A DNA stretch of 64,000 bases from CAVYWD01 sp963772225 (GTDB lineage: Bacteria > Myxococcota > Myxococcia > Myxococcales > UBA5297), in the NCBI GenBank assembly GCA_963772225.1, contig CAVYWD010000011.1, positions 496,001 to 560,000 on the forward strand, in the 5' to 3' direction. Shown piece after piece: positions 8,486 through 18,990 of the stretch. Below the pieces are notes generated by a model, which was not told the DNA's origin, did no database searches, and saw only the letters and a list, made by a program, of their open reading frames with translations. Each line of letters starts with the position of its first letter. Position 1 is the first letter of the stretch. Position numbers and translations under genes: made by a program.

Positions 8486-9909
8486 TCATGCCTCCAGCGG
8501 CGGTAGCGGCTGCAGCATGCGGCGGATGAGCGGGAGCTCCGGCGAAAGCTCCTCGCGGCCCCGCTCGATCATCTTCACCGTCGAAGCCACGCTGGGCACC
8601 AGCTCCAGCGGCGAAAGCGTCCCCTTGAACGGCTTGTAGACGTGGGCGAACTGGCAGCTCTGCTGCACCTGGGCGGAGGCGAGGCTCTGGAGCGGCAGCC
8701 ACGCTGGAGTCCTGAGCTTCGGCGAGAAGCCGTCGAGCGCCAGCACGAACGCGTTTCGCGTGCCGAGGACCCCCTTCTGCACAGCCTGCCAGGCGGCGGT
8801 GGCGGGCACGTTGTCGACCAGGCCGCCATCGGCGAGGCGGAACAGAATCCCGCCGGGCGAACAACTGCTGGAGGATGGCGTGCATCCGGTCGTCTTTGCG
8901 AACGAGGTCGTAGTGGATCACCCCGGGCAGCGCGCACGAGAACCCGACCGCGTCGAGCGCGTCGAACTCCTCCGTGCCCTCTTCCAGCCCCAGGTAGATC
9001 CGGTCGAGCCGCTCCGAGATCTGGGCGAGCTCGATGATGGAGCCCAGGATCCGGGTGAGCCTATGGCCGAGCCTGAAGGGCGTGGAGACACCAGGCAGGT
9101 CCTCCATCATGTGCTCGTAGAAGTCGAGCGAGTGCGGCAGCACGCCGGCTCGGATTCCACTCACCGGGGTGACGAGCGGGATGGCCAGGTCCTTGAGCGT
9201 GAGCGCCTGCCCGTCCTCCCTCAGGAAGAAGCGGCCGATGGCGGCTCGCAAATAGAGGCGCATGGCCGCCGGCAGCCCGTAGCGGCTCTCCATGGAGAGC
9301 AGCTGGAAGAGCTTGCCCCAGGCCAGGGACCGGACCACCCCAATGATGGCCCCGGTGTCGAAGCGCAGGGACGTCGCGCGAAAGAGCCCCAGCACCGCGC
9401 CCATGCTCGTCCCCGCGATGAGCGAAGGCCGCAGGCCGCACTCTTCCAGCAGCTTGAATGCCCCGAGGTAGATGTAGCCCGAATCCTCCGCCTCCGCCCA
9501 ACGCGAGGACGAGCCGGCGCTCGCGCACCTCGCGATCGAGGACCCCGGCGGGCACGCGCCCCGCCAGCTGCTGCGTGAGGGACGCGAGGCAGCGAGTCGC
9601 CTGCTCGCGCAAGATGGTCGCCACTGGGCGCAGCTTCTCGGCCGGCGGCGCGCTCGCGTCCCGGTCGCGCAGCCCCGCCACTTCCAGCAGCTTGAGGGCC
9701 TCGCTGCGGAGGGAGAGGACCCGCTCCTCGACGTCGATCTCTCCGCCGTCCGCCGGCAAGTGGTGCAGCCTCGCCAGCGCGATGGCCGTCCGCAGCCCGG
9801 CCTCACCCCGCGCGTCGAGCAGACTCGGGTTGCGCATCAACGCGCGGACCAGCGCGACCTCGCGCTGCTCGAGCGACCTTAAGTCCGCCGTTCGATCGAC
9901 GCCTGCCAT
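8486..9909 (-). CDS. patatin-like phospholipase; frame broken at two sites
   Basis: Patatin-family lipid acyl hydrolases use a Ser-Asp dyad. Read with two one-base corrections the protein is about 474 aa: a helical N-terminal region (about 1-135), the oxyanion loop LALGGGGGSGYIYLGAF, the nucleophile elbow AGTSMGAVLG (GxSxG), and the catalytic Asp in LADGGLVDNVP. The breaks are at 9481-9486 and 8845-8850; both are GAATCC on the plus strand where GATCC restores the frame and the family motifs. All catalytic residues are then present, so a real pseudogene is unlikely. The gene starts 11 bases after the infB stop on the same strand, suggesting read-through from the nusA-infB operon, and it converges with the regulator gene. 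Confidence 0.8.
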
Positions 9910-9920
9910 CCAGACGCCCG

Positions 9921-12752
9921 CTACTGGAGGCTCTGGCGAGTTTCCTCGATCTCGAAGGCCTCGATGACGTCACCGGCCTTGATGTCGGAGTAGTTCTCGA
10001 TGGAGAGGCCGCACTCGAAGCCGCTCTGCACCTCGCGCACGTCGTCCTTGAAGCGGCGCAGCGACGCAATTTTGCCGGTGAAGACCTGCTTGTTGTCGCG
10101 GATGAGCCGCACCAGGGCCGAGCGGACGATCTTTCCGTCGAGGACGGCGCAGCCGGCGATGGTCCCCATCTTGGGCACGGTGAAGAGGTTGCGGACCTCG
10201 GCGCGGCCCATCTTCTTCTCGGTGCGGATGGGCTCGAGCAGGCCCTCCATGGCCGAGCGGACCTCGTCCACCGCCTCGTAGATGATGGAGTACATCTTGA
10301 TTCGGACGCCCTGCTGGGTCGCCACCTCCATCACCTTCGGCTCGGGGCGCACGTTGAAGCCGACGATGAGGCCCTCGGAGGTCGAGGCCAGCATCACGTC
10401 GGACTCGTTGATGGTGCCGACGCCCGCGTGGAGCACGGTGACGCCCACCTTCTTCGTGGTGAGCTTCTTGAGGGCGTCGGAGACCGCTTCCACCGAGCCC
10501 TGCACGTCGGCCTTGACCACGACCTTGAGCTCCTTGGCCTCGCCCTTCTGCACCTTGGCGAAGAGGTCCTCGAGCTTGACCTTCGCGCTCTTGGAGAGGT
10601 CCTTCTCCCGCTCCTTGAGGGTTCGGTGCTCGGCGATCTCCTTGGCGGCCGCCTCGTCCTCGACGGCGTGGAAGTCGTCGCCGGCGGTGGGAACCTCGGA
10701 GAGGCCCAGGACTTCGACCGGGAAACCCGGCGGGACCTCCTCGACCTTGTTGCCCTTGTCGTCCACCATGGCGCGGACGCGGCCGTAGGCCGTGCCGGTG
10801 ACGAGCGGGTCGCCCACTTTGAGCGTGCCCTCCTCGACGATGACGGTGGCCACCGGGCCGCGGCCCTTCTCGAGCTTGGCCTCGACGACCGTGCCCTTGG
10901 CCGGGCGGCTCGGGTCCGCCTTGAGCTCGAGCACCTCCGCCTGCAGGAGGATCATCTCGAGCAGGTTGGGGATGCCGTCGCGGGTCTTGGCCGAGACCGG
11001 CACCATGATGGTGTCGCCGCCCAGGTTCTCGTCGACCAGCGCGAACTCCATGAGCTGGTTCTTGACCTGCTGCGGGTTGGCGCCCTGCTTGTCCATCTTG
11101 TTGATGGCCACGATGATGGGGACCTGGGCGGCCTTGGCGTGGCTGATGGCCTCCTTGGTCTGCGGCATCACGCCGTCGTCGGCGGCGACGACGATGACCA
11201 CGATGTCGGTCACCTTGGCGCCGCGGGCGCGCATGGCCGTGAAGGCCTCGTGGCCCGGGGTGTCGAGGAAGGTGATGGGCTTGCCGCCCTCGGTGAGAAC
11301 CGAGTAAGCGCCGATGTGCTGGGTGATACCGCCCGCCTCTCCGGCGGCGACATTGGCCGAGCGGATGGCGTCGAGCAGGCTGGTCTTACCGTGGTCGACG
11401 TGGCCCATGATGGTGACCACCGGCGGCCGCAGCTTGAGCGACTCGGGCGCAGACTCCTCCTCGGGGATGTAGTCCTCGATCTCGAAGCCCTGCTTCTCCA
11501 CGCGCCATCCGTAGTCGGCCGCGAGGATCTCCACTGTGGCGACGTCGACGGAGGTGTTCATGGTCGCCATGTTGCCCGAGGCCATGAGCTTCTTGATCAG
11601 CTCGGACGCCTTCACGCCGAGGGTCTTGGAGAGCTCCCCCACGGTGATGGAGTCGGTGAGCTTGATGACTTTCTTCTCTTCGGCCATTTGCGTGATCTGG
11701 GTCTTGGCGCCCTTCTTGGTGGGCTTTCGCTTCTTGCCGGCGCGCATCGGGAGCGTCGTGCGGCCGCGGGCGAGGTCGATGAGCTCCTGCTTCGACAGAT
11801 TCTCTTTGATGTCCTGCTTGCCGCGCTTCTTGGCGCCCGCGTGGTCCTTGGTGACGTCGGTAAATTCGCGACGGCCCAGGAAGTCCGTTCCGACCTTGAA
11901 CTCGCGGACCTCGCCGATGGCGCGCGGCCCAGGAGCGGCGGGAATGGCCTTGTGCGCGTCGGACGGCGGCGTGACACGGCGGACCGGGATGAGCGGCCGG
12001 CTCAAGACCACGGCCTGAGTGGCCGTAGGGCGTTGCTGCCGCGGATCGACGCCGCCCTGTGGATGAGCTCCCGCGGCGGGGCGCGGTCCGGTGAACGAGG
12101 CGCCGGCCGTCGGAGGCCGGATAGGTCGCGCCGGCCGGGTCAGGTCGGCCTCGCGAACTTCGCGCGGTGCCGAGAGCACGGGGACAGGTGCAGCCCTGGG
12201 TTGCTGCGGCATGGGCATCGGATGCTCCGCCGGAGCCGCCGTGGCGGGTGCGGGAGTGGGAGTGGCCGCAGGAGCGGGGCTCGACGCTGCAGGCGCAGGG
12301 GCCGCAGCCTCGGCAGAAGGGGCGACGGAAGCCGCGGGTTGCGGCGCGTGTTCCGCGGCGACAGCCGCCGCGGGCGCAGGCTCGGCCGGGGATGGCGGCT
12401 CTTCGAGCGCCTCGGCGACCGCGGGCTGGCCAGGCTGAAGGTCCGGAGCGCCAGCCGACTCAGCGGCTGGGGCCTGTCCGGTGTGATGATCGGCCGGAGC
12501 GCCAGGGACCGGGGCGGCCTTGCGGCGCACCACGAAGCCGGCCGCGTGGACAGGCGCCGGTGCAGGCTTGGGCTTGCGCTTCTGGAGGATCTTCTCGACG
12601 GCGACGTTCGCCTGATCCTCGTCCAAGGAGGAGGAGTGGCTCTTGACGTCGAAATCGAGACTCAGGAGCTCGTTGACGAGCTCCTTGTTGTCCATCTCGA
12701 TCCCGTGAGCCTTGAGCTCCTTGGCGATCTCATGTACGCGCTTCTTAGCCAT
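9921..12752 (-). CDS. infB: translation initiation factor IF-2
   Basis: The GTPase that brings initiator tRNA to the 30S subunit. At 943 aa it has an IF2 N-terminal domain (MAKKRVHEIAKELKAHGIEM), a long Ala/Pro-rich linker (about 60-300), a second IF2-N domain (VGELSKTLGVKASELIKKLM), the G domain with GHVDHGKTSLLD near residue 450, DTPGHEAF and NKMDK, then domains II-IV ending in the initiator-tRNA-binding region (VFTGKIASLRRFKDDVREV). The low-complexity linker is long, as in other high-GC deltaproteobacteria. It lies downstream of nusA and ylxR. rbfA, truB and rpsO do not follow it; a patatin-like gene does. Confidence 0.97.
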   Translation of the reverse strand: MAKKRVHEIAKELKAHGIEMDNKELVNELLSLDFDVKSHSSSLDEDQANVAVEKILQKRKPKPAPAPVHAAGFVVRRKAAPVPGAPADHHTGQAPAAESAGAPDLQPGQPAVAEALEEPPSPAEPAPAAAVAAEHAPQPAASVAPSAEAAAPAPAASSPAPAATPTPAPATAAPAEHPMPMPQQPRAAPVPVLSAPREVREADLTRPARPIRPPTAGASFTGPRPAAGAHPQGGVDPRQQRPTATQAVVLSRPLIPVRRVTPPSDAHKAIPAAPGPRAIGEVREFKVGTDFLGRREFTDVTKDHAGAKKRGKQDIKENLSKQELIDLARGRTTLPMRAGKKRKPTKKGAKTQITQMAEEKKVIKLTDSITVGELSKTLGVKASELIKKLMASGNMATMNTSVDVATVEILAADYGWRVEKQGFEIEDYIPEEESAPESLKLRPPVVTIMGHVDHGKTSLLDAIRSANVAAGEAGGITQHIGAYSVLTEGGKPITFLDTPGHEAFTAMRARGAKVTDIVVIVVAADDGVMPQTKEAISHAKAAQVPIIVAINKMDKQGANPQQVKNQLMEFALVDENLGGDTIMVPVSAKTRDGIPNLLEMILLQAEVLELKADPSRPAKGTVVEAKLEKGRGPVATVIVEEGTLKVGDPLVTGTAYGRVRAMVDDKGNKVEEVPPGFPVEVLGLSEVPTAGDDFHAVEDEAAAKEIAEHRTLKEREKDLSKSAKVKLEDLFAKVQKGEAKELKVVVKADVQGSVEAVSDALKKLTTKKVGVTVLHAGVGTINESDVMLASTSEGLIVGFNVRPEPKVMEVATQQGVRIKMYSIIYEAVDEVRSAMEGLLEPIRTEKKMGRAEVRNLFTVPKMGTIAGCAVLDGKIVRSALVRLIRDNKQVFTGKIASLRRFKDDVREVQSGFECGLSIENYSDIKAGDVIEAFEIEETRQSLQ

Positions 12753-12890
12753 TCAAACCTGCTCCCTCGCAGCACTAACGCCGCGTAGCTTCTAATTCTT
12801 TCCCGCCTCGAGGTCAACCCAAGACCCCTGCGGGGGCTCGCCAGCCCTCTCGCGGCCGCCGCTCCTGGCGAGCTCGCCCCTCGGATTCTG

Positions 12891-13151
12891 CTAGGCCCGG
12901 CCCTCTTCCCGCTCTGCCAGCTGCGCCAAGAGCGCCTCGTCGGCAGCCACGGCTTGCCGGAAGGCGCGCTGAAAGCTTCGGCGATCGAGCGCCCTTCGAG
13001 CGCACGCCCGCCCACAGACATAAGCGCCGCGCCCTGGCCCGCGCTGCGCGGCGTCGACGACTGCCCTTCCTTGCCGGCTCACCAGGCGCACCAGCGCCGA
13101 CTTGGCCCTCTTGGCGCCGCATCCGACGCAGGTGCGCACTGGTTGAGACAT
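12891..13151 (-). CDS. ylxR: YlxR-family (DUF448) RNA-binding protein
   Basis: A small (86 aa) basic protein beginning MSQPVRTCVGCGAKRAKSAL, with the family motifs CVGC, GRGAYVCGRACARRA and RSFQRAFR. Family members are nucleic-acid-binding proteins encoded between nusA and infB, exactly as here; a role in transcription or translation is known only broadly. It lies 55 bases after nusA and 138 bases before infB. Confidence 0.93.
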   Translation of the reverse strand: MSQPVRTCVGCGAKRAKSALVRLVSRQGRAVVDAAQRGPGRGAYVCGRACARRALDRRSFQRAFRQAVAADEALLAQLAEREEGRA

Positions 13152-13206
13152 GTTCGCTCCGCTCTCGAAGCGGTTTCAAAGACTCGCCTCGGCGGCGACG
13201 GCAAAC

Positions 13207-14937
<1,731 letters not shown>

Positions 14938-15036
14938 GGCAGCTCCTTCCATACTGTGGCGGCGGGCGAGGCCCGCGCGCGTTGTCGAGCGCGGCGGACG
15001 TCCGATCCGCCGCTATGTCGTCGTTGCCCTCAAGGG

Positions 15037-15522
15037 CTAGTCCCAGGGCGCTTTGAGGTGTGCTTTGGCGATCTCCTTCCGAGCGATCTTGAAGCGCCCC
15101 GCGCCCTCGACCTCCACCTCGGCGACGTCGTCCTGAAAGGCGACCAAGGTGCCGGAGAAGTTCTTGCGAGGTGGGTCGAACAGCGGCCCGAACGTCTTGA
15201 TCTTCACTTGCTGCCCGACGAAGCGCTGGAAGTGCGCAGGCCGGGTCAGCGGGCGCTCGATGCCGGGGCTCGACACCTCCAGCGCGTACTCGTGCTCGAC
15301 GAGGTCCTCGACCTCGAGGGCCGTCTCGACCGCGTGGCTCGCCCTTTGGCAGTCGTCGATGCCCACCGCGTTGCCGGGGCCGCTGCCCGGCTTGTCGACG
15401 AACAGCCGGAGCGTCCAGCGGCCGCCCTCGCGCCCGTACTCGACGTCCACGAGCTCGAGCCCCTCGTTCGCGAGGATGGGCTCGGCGATTTTCCATGCCT
15501 TTTCAACGACTTGCTCTTTCAC
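15037..15522 (-). CDS. rimP: ribosome maturation factor RimP
   Basis: RimP aids 30S subunit assembly. The 161-aa protein shows ILANEGLELVDVEYGREGGR, the conserved LRLFVDKPG strand, DCQRASHAVETALEVED and the signature LEVSSPGIERPLTRPAHF, then an SH3-like C-terminal domain. It is the first gene of rimP-nusA-ylxR-infB. The gap to nusA is 99 bases. Confidence 0.95.
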   Translation of the reverse strand: MKEQVVEKAWKIAEPILANEGLELVDVEYGREGGRWTLRLFVDKPGSGPGNAVGIDDCQRASHAVETALEVEDLVEHEYALEVSSPGIERPLTRPAHFQRFVGQQVKIKTFGPLFDPPRKNFSGTLVAFQDDVAEVEVEGAGRFKIARKEIAKAHLKAPWD

Positions 15523-15859
15523 GGCGAGCCGATCCGAGGGTCATCCAGTCCAAAAAAAGAAAAGCGGGCACCCCGAGGTCCCACTCTTCGCACACTGCAC
15601 GAAAAAGTGGCTCGCTGCCTAGCACATTCCCAAGGGCTCTCGCAAGGGCGACGGGAGGCGCGAGCGAGCAGGCGTCGAGGGGCGCGCTCCCGTCCGCCGT
15701 ATTCCGTTCCCCGAGCTCCGTCCCCGTACCCGTACCCGTCCCCGCGAACGAACCCGACCCCGAACCCGAACCCGGCTTTGGACGCCTACTTTCCCTCGCC
15801 CAATCATGGGAATCTCTGAACCCCCAAAGCACCCTGTCTTCCCCAGGAGACCCGCGCCC
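15523..15859. other. intergenic region between rimP and the amidase gene
   Basis: This divergent 337-base gap must hold promoters for both flanking genes; no clean -35/-10 pair is evident. It contains an A-rich patch (about 15553-15566) and the tandem C-run/G-run tract at 15722-15773. Longer open frames across it are not supported. Confidence 0.5.
15722..15773 (-). repeat. two tandem G-quadruplex motifs on the minus strand
   Basis: On the plus strand runs of 3-4 C recur every 5-6 bases: four runs at 15722-15743 (spacers GTA, GTA, GT) and four at 15753-15773 (spacers GA, GAA, GAA). The minus strand therefore has two sets of four G-runs with 2-3-base loops, the classic intramolecular quadruplex pattern. 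They lie upstream of rimP and just before the amidase gene. Confidence 0.7.
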
Positions 15860-16663
15860 ATGTTCCTCGCCGCCGCGATCCAGATGACATCTCTGGCCGA
15901 CAAAGAAGAGAACCTCGCCAAGGCCCTGAGCCTGGTCGACGAAGCCGCCCGGCGCGGCGCCCGCTTCGTCGGCCTGCCGGAGACCGTCTCGTACATGGGC
16001 CCCGAGCGGGACAAGGGCAAGTCCGCCGAGCCTCTCGACGGCCCGACGGCGGCGCGGTTCGCCCAGAAAGCGCGCGAGCACAAGATCCACCTCCTGGCCG
16101 GCTCGGTGTACGAGTCCGGCGCCCCGGGCGGCCGCCTCTACAACACCTCCGTGCTCTACGGGCCCGAGGGCGATCGCCTGGCGGTCTACCGGAAGATCCA
16201 CCTGTTCGACGTGGACATCGGCGACGGCGCCCGGTACCGCGAGTCGGAGACCATCGAGCCCGGCAAAGAGGTCGTGGTGGCGCAAACGGCCCTGGGCAAG
16301 GTCGGCCTGTCCATCTGCTACGACCTGCGCTTCCCCGAGCTCTACCGCTCCTTGAGCGCCCGGGGCGCCGACCTCGTCTGCGTCCCCGCGGCTTTCACGC
16401 TCCACACTGGGCGCGACCACTGGGAGGTGCTCCTCCGGGCGCGGGCCATCGAGAACCTCTGCTTCGTGGTCGCGCCGGCGCAGCACGGCCAGCACAGTGA
16501 GCGGCGCGCGACCTACGGGCACGCGCTCATCGCCGACCCGTGGGGCCTGGTCATCGCCCGCGCGAGCGACGGCGAGGGCATGGCCATCGGCCCCATCGAC
16601 GAGCGGGTCCTCCAGCGCGCGCGACGCGAGCTCCCCAGCCTGGGCCACCGGCGCCTGCCCTGA
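15860..16663 (+). CDS. carbon-nitrogen hydrolase, Nit1/omega-amidase-like
   Basis: A nitrilase-superfamily amidase. The 267-aa protein has the Glu-Lys-Cys triad: Glu in GLPETVSYMG, Lys in YRKIHLFDVDI and Cys in GLSICYDLRFPELYRSL. The ICYDLRFPELYR block and KIHLFDVD are typical of the Nit1/Nit2 branch (deaminated-glutathione amidase or omega-amidase). The start is the ATG at 15860, ten bases after AGGAG; an upstream ATG gives an 18-residue extension without homology. Exact substrate is not decided. Confidence 0.88.
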   Translation: MFLAAAIQMTSLADKEENLAKALSLVDEAARRGARFVGLPETVSYMGPERDKGKSAEPLDGPTAARFAQKAREHKIHLLAGSVYESGAPGGRLYNTSVLYGPEGDRLAVYRKIHLFDVDIGDGARYRESETIEPGKEVVVAQTALGKVGLSICYDLRFPELYRSLSARGADLVCVPAAFTLHTGRDHWEVLLRARAIENLCFVVAPAQHGQHSERRATYGHALIADPWGLVIARASDGEGMAIGPIDERVLQRARRELPSLGHRRLP

Positions 16664-16702
16664 GCTGCGCCGAAAGCCGCTGATGCCGAGCGCGGCTCGC
16701 CG

Positions 16703-16731
16703 TTGACACGTTCGGAAAGCGCCTGTTAGCG
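16703..16731 (+). promoter_or_regulatory. promoter candidate for pspA
   Basis: A perfect TTGACA (16703-16708), 17-base spacer, then TTAGCG (16726-16731), 80 bases before the pspA ATG. The -10 match is weak, but TTAGCG-type elements look plausible for this GC content. No sigma-54 site is visible, unlike enterobacterial pspA. Confidence 0.45.
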
Positions 16732-16810
16732 TCCGCCGCGACCGAAGGCAAGTCCGCACGCTCATTCAAGGACTGTCGCAAGAGGCCCTCGCCCCTCCAG
16801 GAGAAGCGCC

Positions 16811-17557
16811 ATGTGGGAGCGTCTGAAGCGCGCCGTGCGCTCGTTTGCAGGCTGGTTCGTGTCCTCCATGGAGGACCCCGAGCTCATCCTCGAGCAGAAC
16901 GTGCGCGACCTGAACGACCAGGTCCCGAAGATGAACGAATCCATCGCCATGGTCCGGGCGAACGTGACCCTGCTCGAGAAGGAGAACGCCAAGTACAAGG
17001 CCGAGGTCGCCGAGCTCTCCGCCAAGGTCAAGGCCGCCATCCAGGCCAACCGCGACGACTTGGCGGCGCAGTACGCGACCCAGCTCCAGATGGAGAAATC
17101 GGCCCTCGCCCGGAACGAGGGGCAGCTCGCCACCGCTCGCCAGGCCTACGAGAAGGCGCTCACCGTCAAGAAGGTCTTCCTGCGCGAGAAGGACAAGAAG
17201 ACCCAGGAGGCCATGCAGGCCATCCGCGATGCCCGGCGCGCCAAGTGGCAGGCCAAGGTCGCCGACGCGCTCGAGTCCTTCGAGGTCGCCGGCATCGACG
17301 CCACCCACGACGAGATGGTCCGGAAGATCGAGGAGCAGACCGCCATCAACGAGTCGCGGATGGAGATGGCGCTCGAGTCGGTCGACCACCAGCGCGTGCA
17401 AATCGAGGAAGACGCCGAGAAGATTCGCGCCCAGGAGCTGGTGAAGCAATTCAAGGTGGAGATGGGCCTGGTCGAGGCCGCCCCGCCCCAGCCGGTCGCC
17501 GAAGTCTCCGCCGAAGGCCAGAAGACCATCGGCAAGAAGGTCGACGTCAAAACCTAG
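16811..17557 (+). CDS. pspA: phage shock protein A / IM30 family
   Basis: A coiled-coil ESCRT-III-like protein that binds and stabilises the inner membrane under stress. The 248-aa protein begins with an amphipathic helix (MWERLKRAVRSFAGWFVSSM) followed by EDPELILEQNVRDLNDQVPKM, the PspA signature, and continues as almost unbroken helix with Gln/Glu/Lys heptads to residue 225. It is followed by two membrane-associated proteins of unknown function, so this may be an envelope-stress cluster. Confidence 0.92.
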   Translation: MWERLKRAVRSFAGWFVSSMEDPELILEQNVRDLNDQVPKMNESIAMVRANVTLLEKENAKYKAEVAELSAKVKAAIQANRDDLAAQYATQLQMEKSALARNEGQLATARQAYEKALTVKKVFLREKDKKTQEAMQAIRDARRAKWQAKVADALESFEVAGIDATHDEMVRKIEEQTAINESRMEMALESVDHQRVQIEEDAEKIRAQELVKQFKVEMGLVEAAPPQPVAEVSAEGQKTIGKKVDVKT

Positions 17558-17566
17558 CGAGGCTGC

Positions 17567-17584
17567 GCCTCGGACCGACGAGGC
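17567..17584 (+). terminator. small hairpin after pspA
   Basis: GCCTCG and CGAGGC arms around a 6-base loop, 9 bases after the pspA stop. No T-run follows, so it is at best a weak or Rho-assisted terminator, or an mRNA 3' end stabiliser. Confidence 0.3.
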
Positions 17585-17760
17585 ACGCTGGAGAGGTGCG
17601 GCGCAGTCTCGCGTCTACAGTTGATGGTCAATCGTTTTCGTGCATCACGGTTCGCGCCCCCTCAACGCCTCCAGCCGGGCTAAGGTCGCGCGCGACGGGC
17701 GCTTCGCCTCCCGACGGGTGCACCCTTTCAGCTGGCTCGAAGGCCGCGAGAGAGGCGCCG

Positions 17761-18955
17761 ATGCTGAAGCTCGGGTCCGGGGGCAAGCTGGTGCTCGTCC
17801 TCCTGGGCCTCTCCATCCTCGGCTACACCGCCGACCACTTCGCCCTGGACGGCAGGGTCTTGGGAAAGCTGCGCCTCTTCCGGCGGCCAGCGCTGCAGCT
17901 CACCTCCGGCGACTTCCCGCCCGGCGCCGCCGCCCCGGTCGGCGACCTGGTCTCCATGCCGCTGCGGCCCCTGCGCCTGCTCGCAGTCCCGCGCGGCTCT
18001 GCGGCGCCGCTCCTGCTCGCCGCCAATGGGCCCGGGCTCCACAAGGACTCGCCGGCCGCCCGAGCGTACGGCATCGACCTCGACCTGGCCCTGGTGCCCG
18101 ACGAGCGCGCCCTGGCCGAGTCGCTGTCCCTGGGCGGAGACCGCGGCGGCGCCGACGCCGGCGTCACGACCGTGGACCGCTTGGCCCAGCTGCGCGCCAC
18201 TGCCCGCGACGCCAAGCTCAAGGCGGTGTTGCTCATCTCGCGGTCGCGGGGCCAGGACGTGGTGGGCGGCGCGGCGGGCGTCGACCAGGTGGGCGCGCTG
18301 CAGGGCAAGCGGGTGGCCGTGCCTGCCTCTTCGCCCGCGCGGCTGTTCTTCTTCTGGTCGCTCACCCAGGCGGTGCTCTCGCCCGGCGCCGTCACCCTGG
18401 TCCCGGCGGGAAGCTCCGCCGACGCCGCGCGCCTGTTGCGCGAGGGACGGGTCGACGCCGCCGCCGGGTCTCGAAGCGGAGATCGCCGCGGCCGCCCAGG
18501 AGCGCGGCGGGCGGATCATCGCCACCACCGCCGACGCGCCGCATTTGGTGCAGAGCGTGCTCGCGGTGCGCAGCGACGTGCTGGCCCGCTACCCGGACGC
18601 GGTGCGGCGGCTGGTGCGCGCGCTCCTCGACGCGCAGGAGGCCGCGAGCCGCGACCCCACCGAGGCCGCGCGCGCGCTGGGCGCCAGCGCGCCGCAGCTG
18701 GGCGACCCCTTCGAGGCGCTCAAGGCCGACCCGCCGGCGACCTTCTTCGAAAACCTCGCTTTCTTCGGAATACGCGGCGACGCGCCGGTGCACTACGAGG
18801 AGCTCTACGCCAGCGCCGCGGCGCTGCTCGACAAGCTCGGCGAGAAGGCCGACCCGGGCCTCTCCGCCGACTCTCGGGAGCTGGGTCCGCTGCTCGCGGC
18901 GGGCCCCGCGGCCGGCGCTTCGCGCGCGCGGGTCTCCGAGTCGGGAGCGCCCTGA
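17761..18955 (+). CDS. membrane-anchored solute-binding-like protein; frame broken by one base
   Basis: Starts MLKLGSGGKLVLVLLGLSILGY, a signal anchor, followed by a periplasmic region resembling SsuA/NMT1-type solute-binding proteins: LRLLAVPRGSAAPLLLAANG, LQGKRVAVPASSPARLFFFW, LVPAGSSADAARLLREGRVDAAAG, and after the break RGGRIIATTADAPHLVQSVLAVRSDVL. The frame shifts in GGGTCTC at 18466-18471; deleting one base restores GRVDAAAGLEAEI, a normal junction for this fold. Total about 397 aa. The anchored form, beside pspA and without transporter subunits, hints at sensing rather than uptake; this is inference. Confidence 0.6.
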
Positions 18956-18990
18956 AGGCGGCGCTTGGCGGTGGTTAGCTTGAGGGCCCG

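Noticed and set aside
10428..12788. 786-codon open frame on the plus strand opposite infB
   Set aside because: Antisense shadow of infB with no domain features.
15703..15790. Degenerate CCCGTA/CCCGAA tract as a CRISPR or telomere-like repeat
   Set aside because: Units are 5-6 bases in two short blocks; best described as quadruplex-forming runs.
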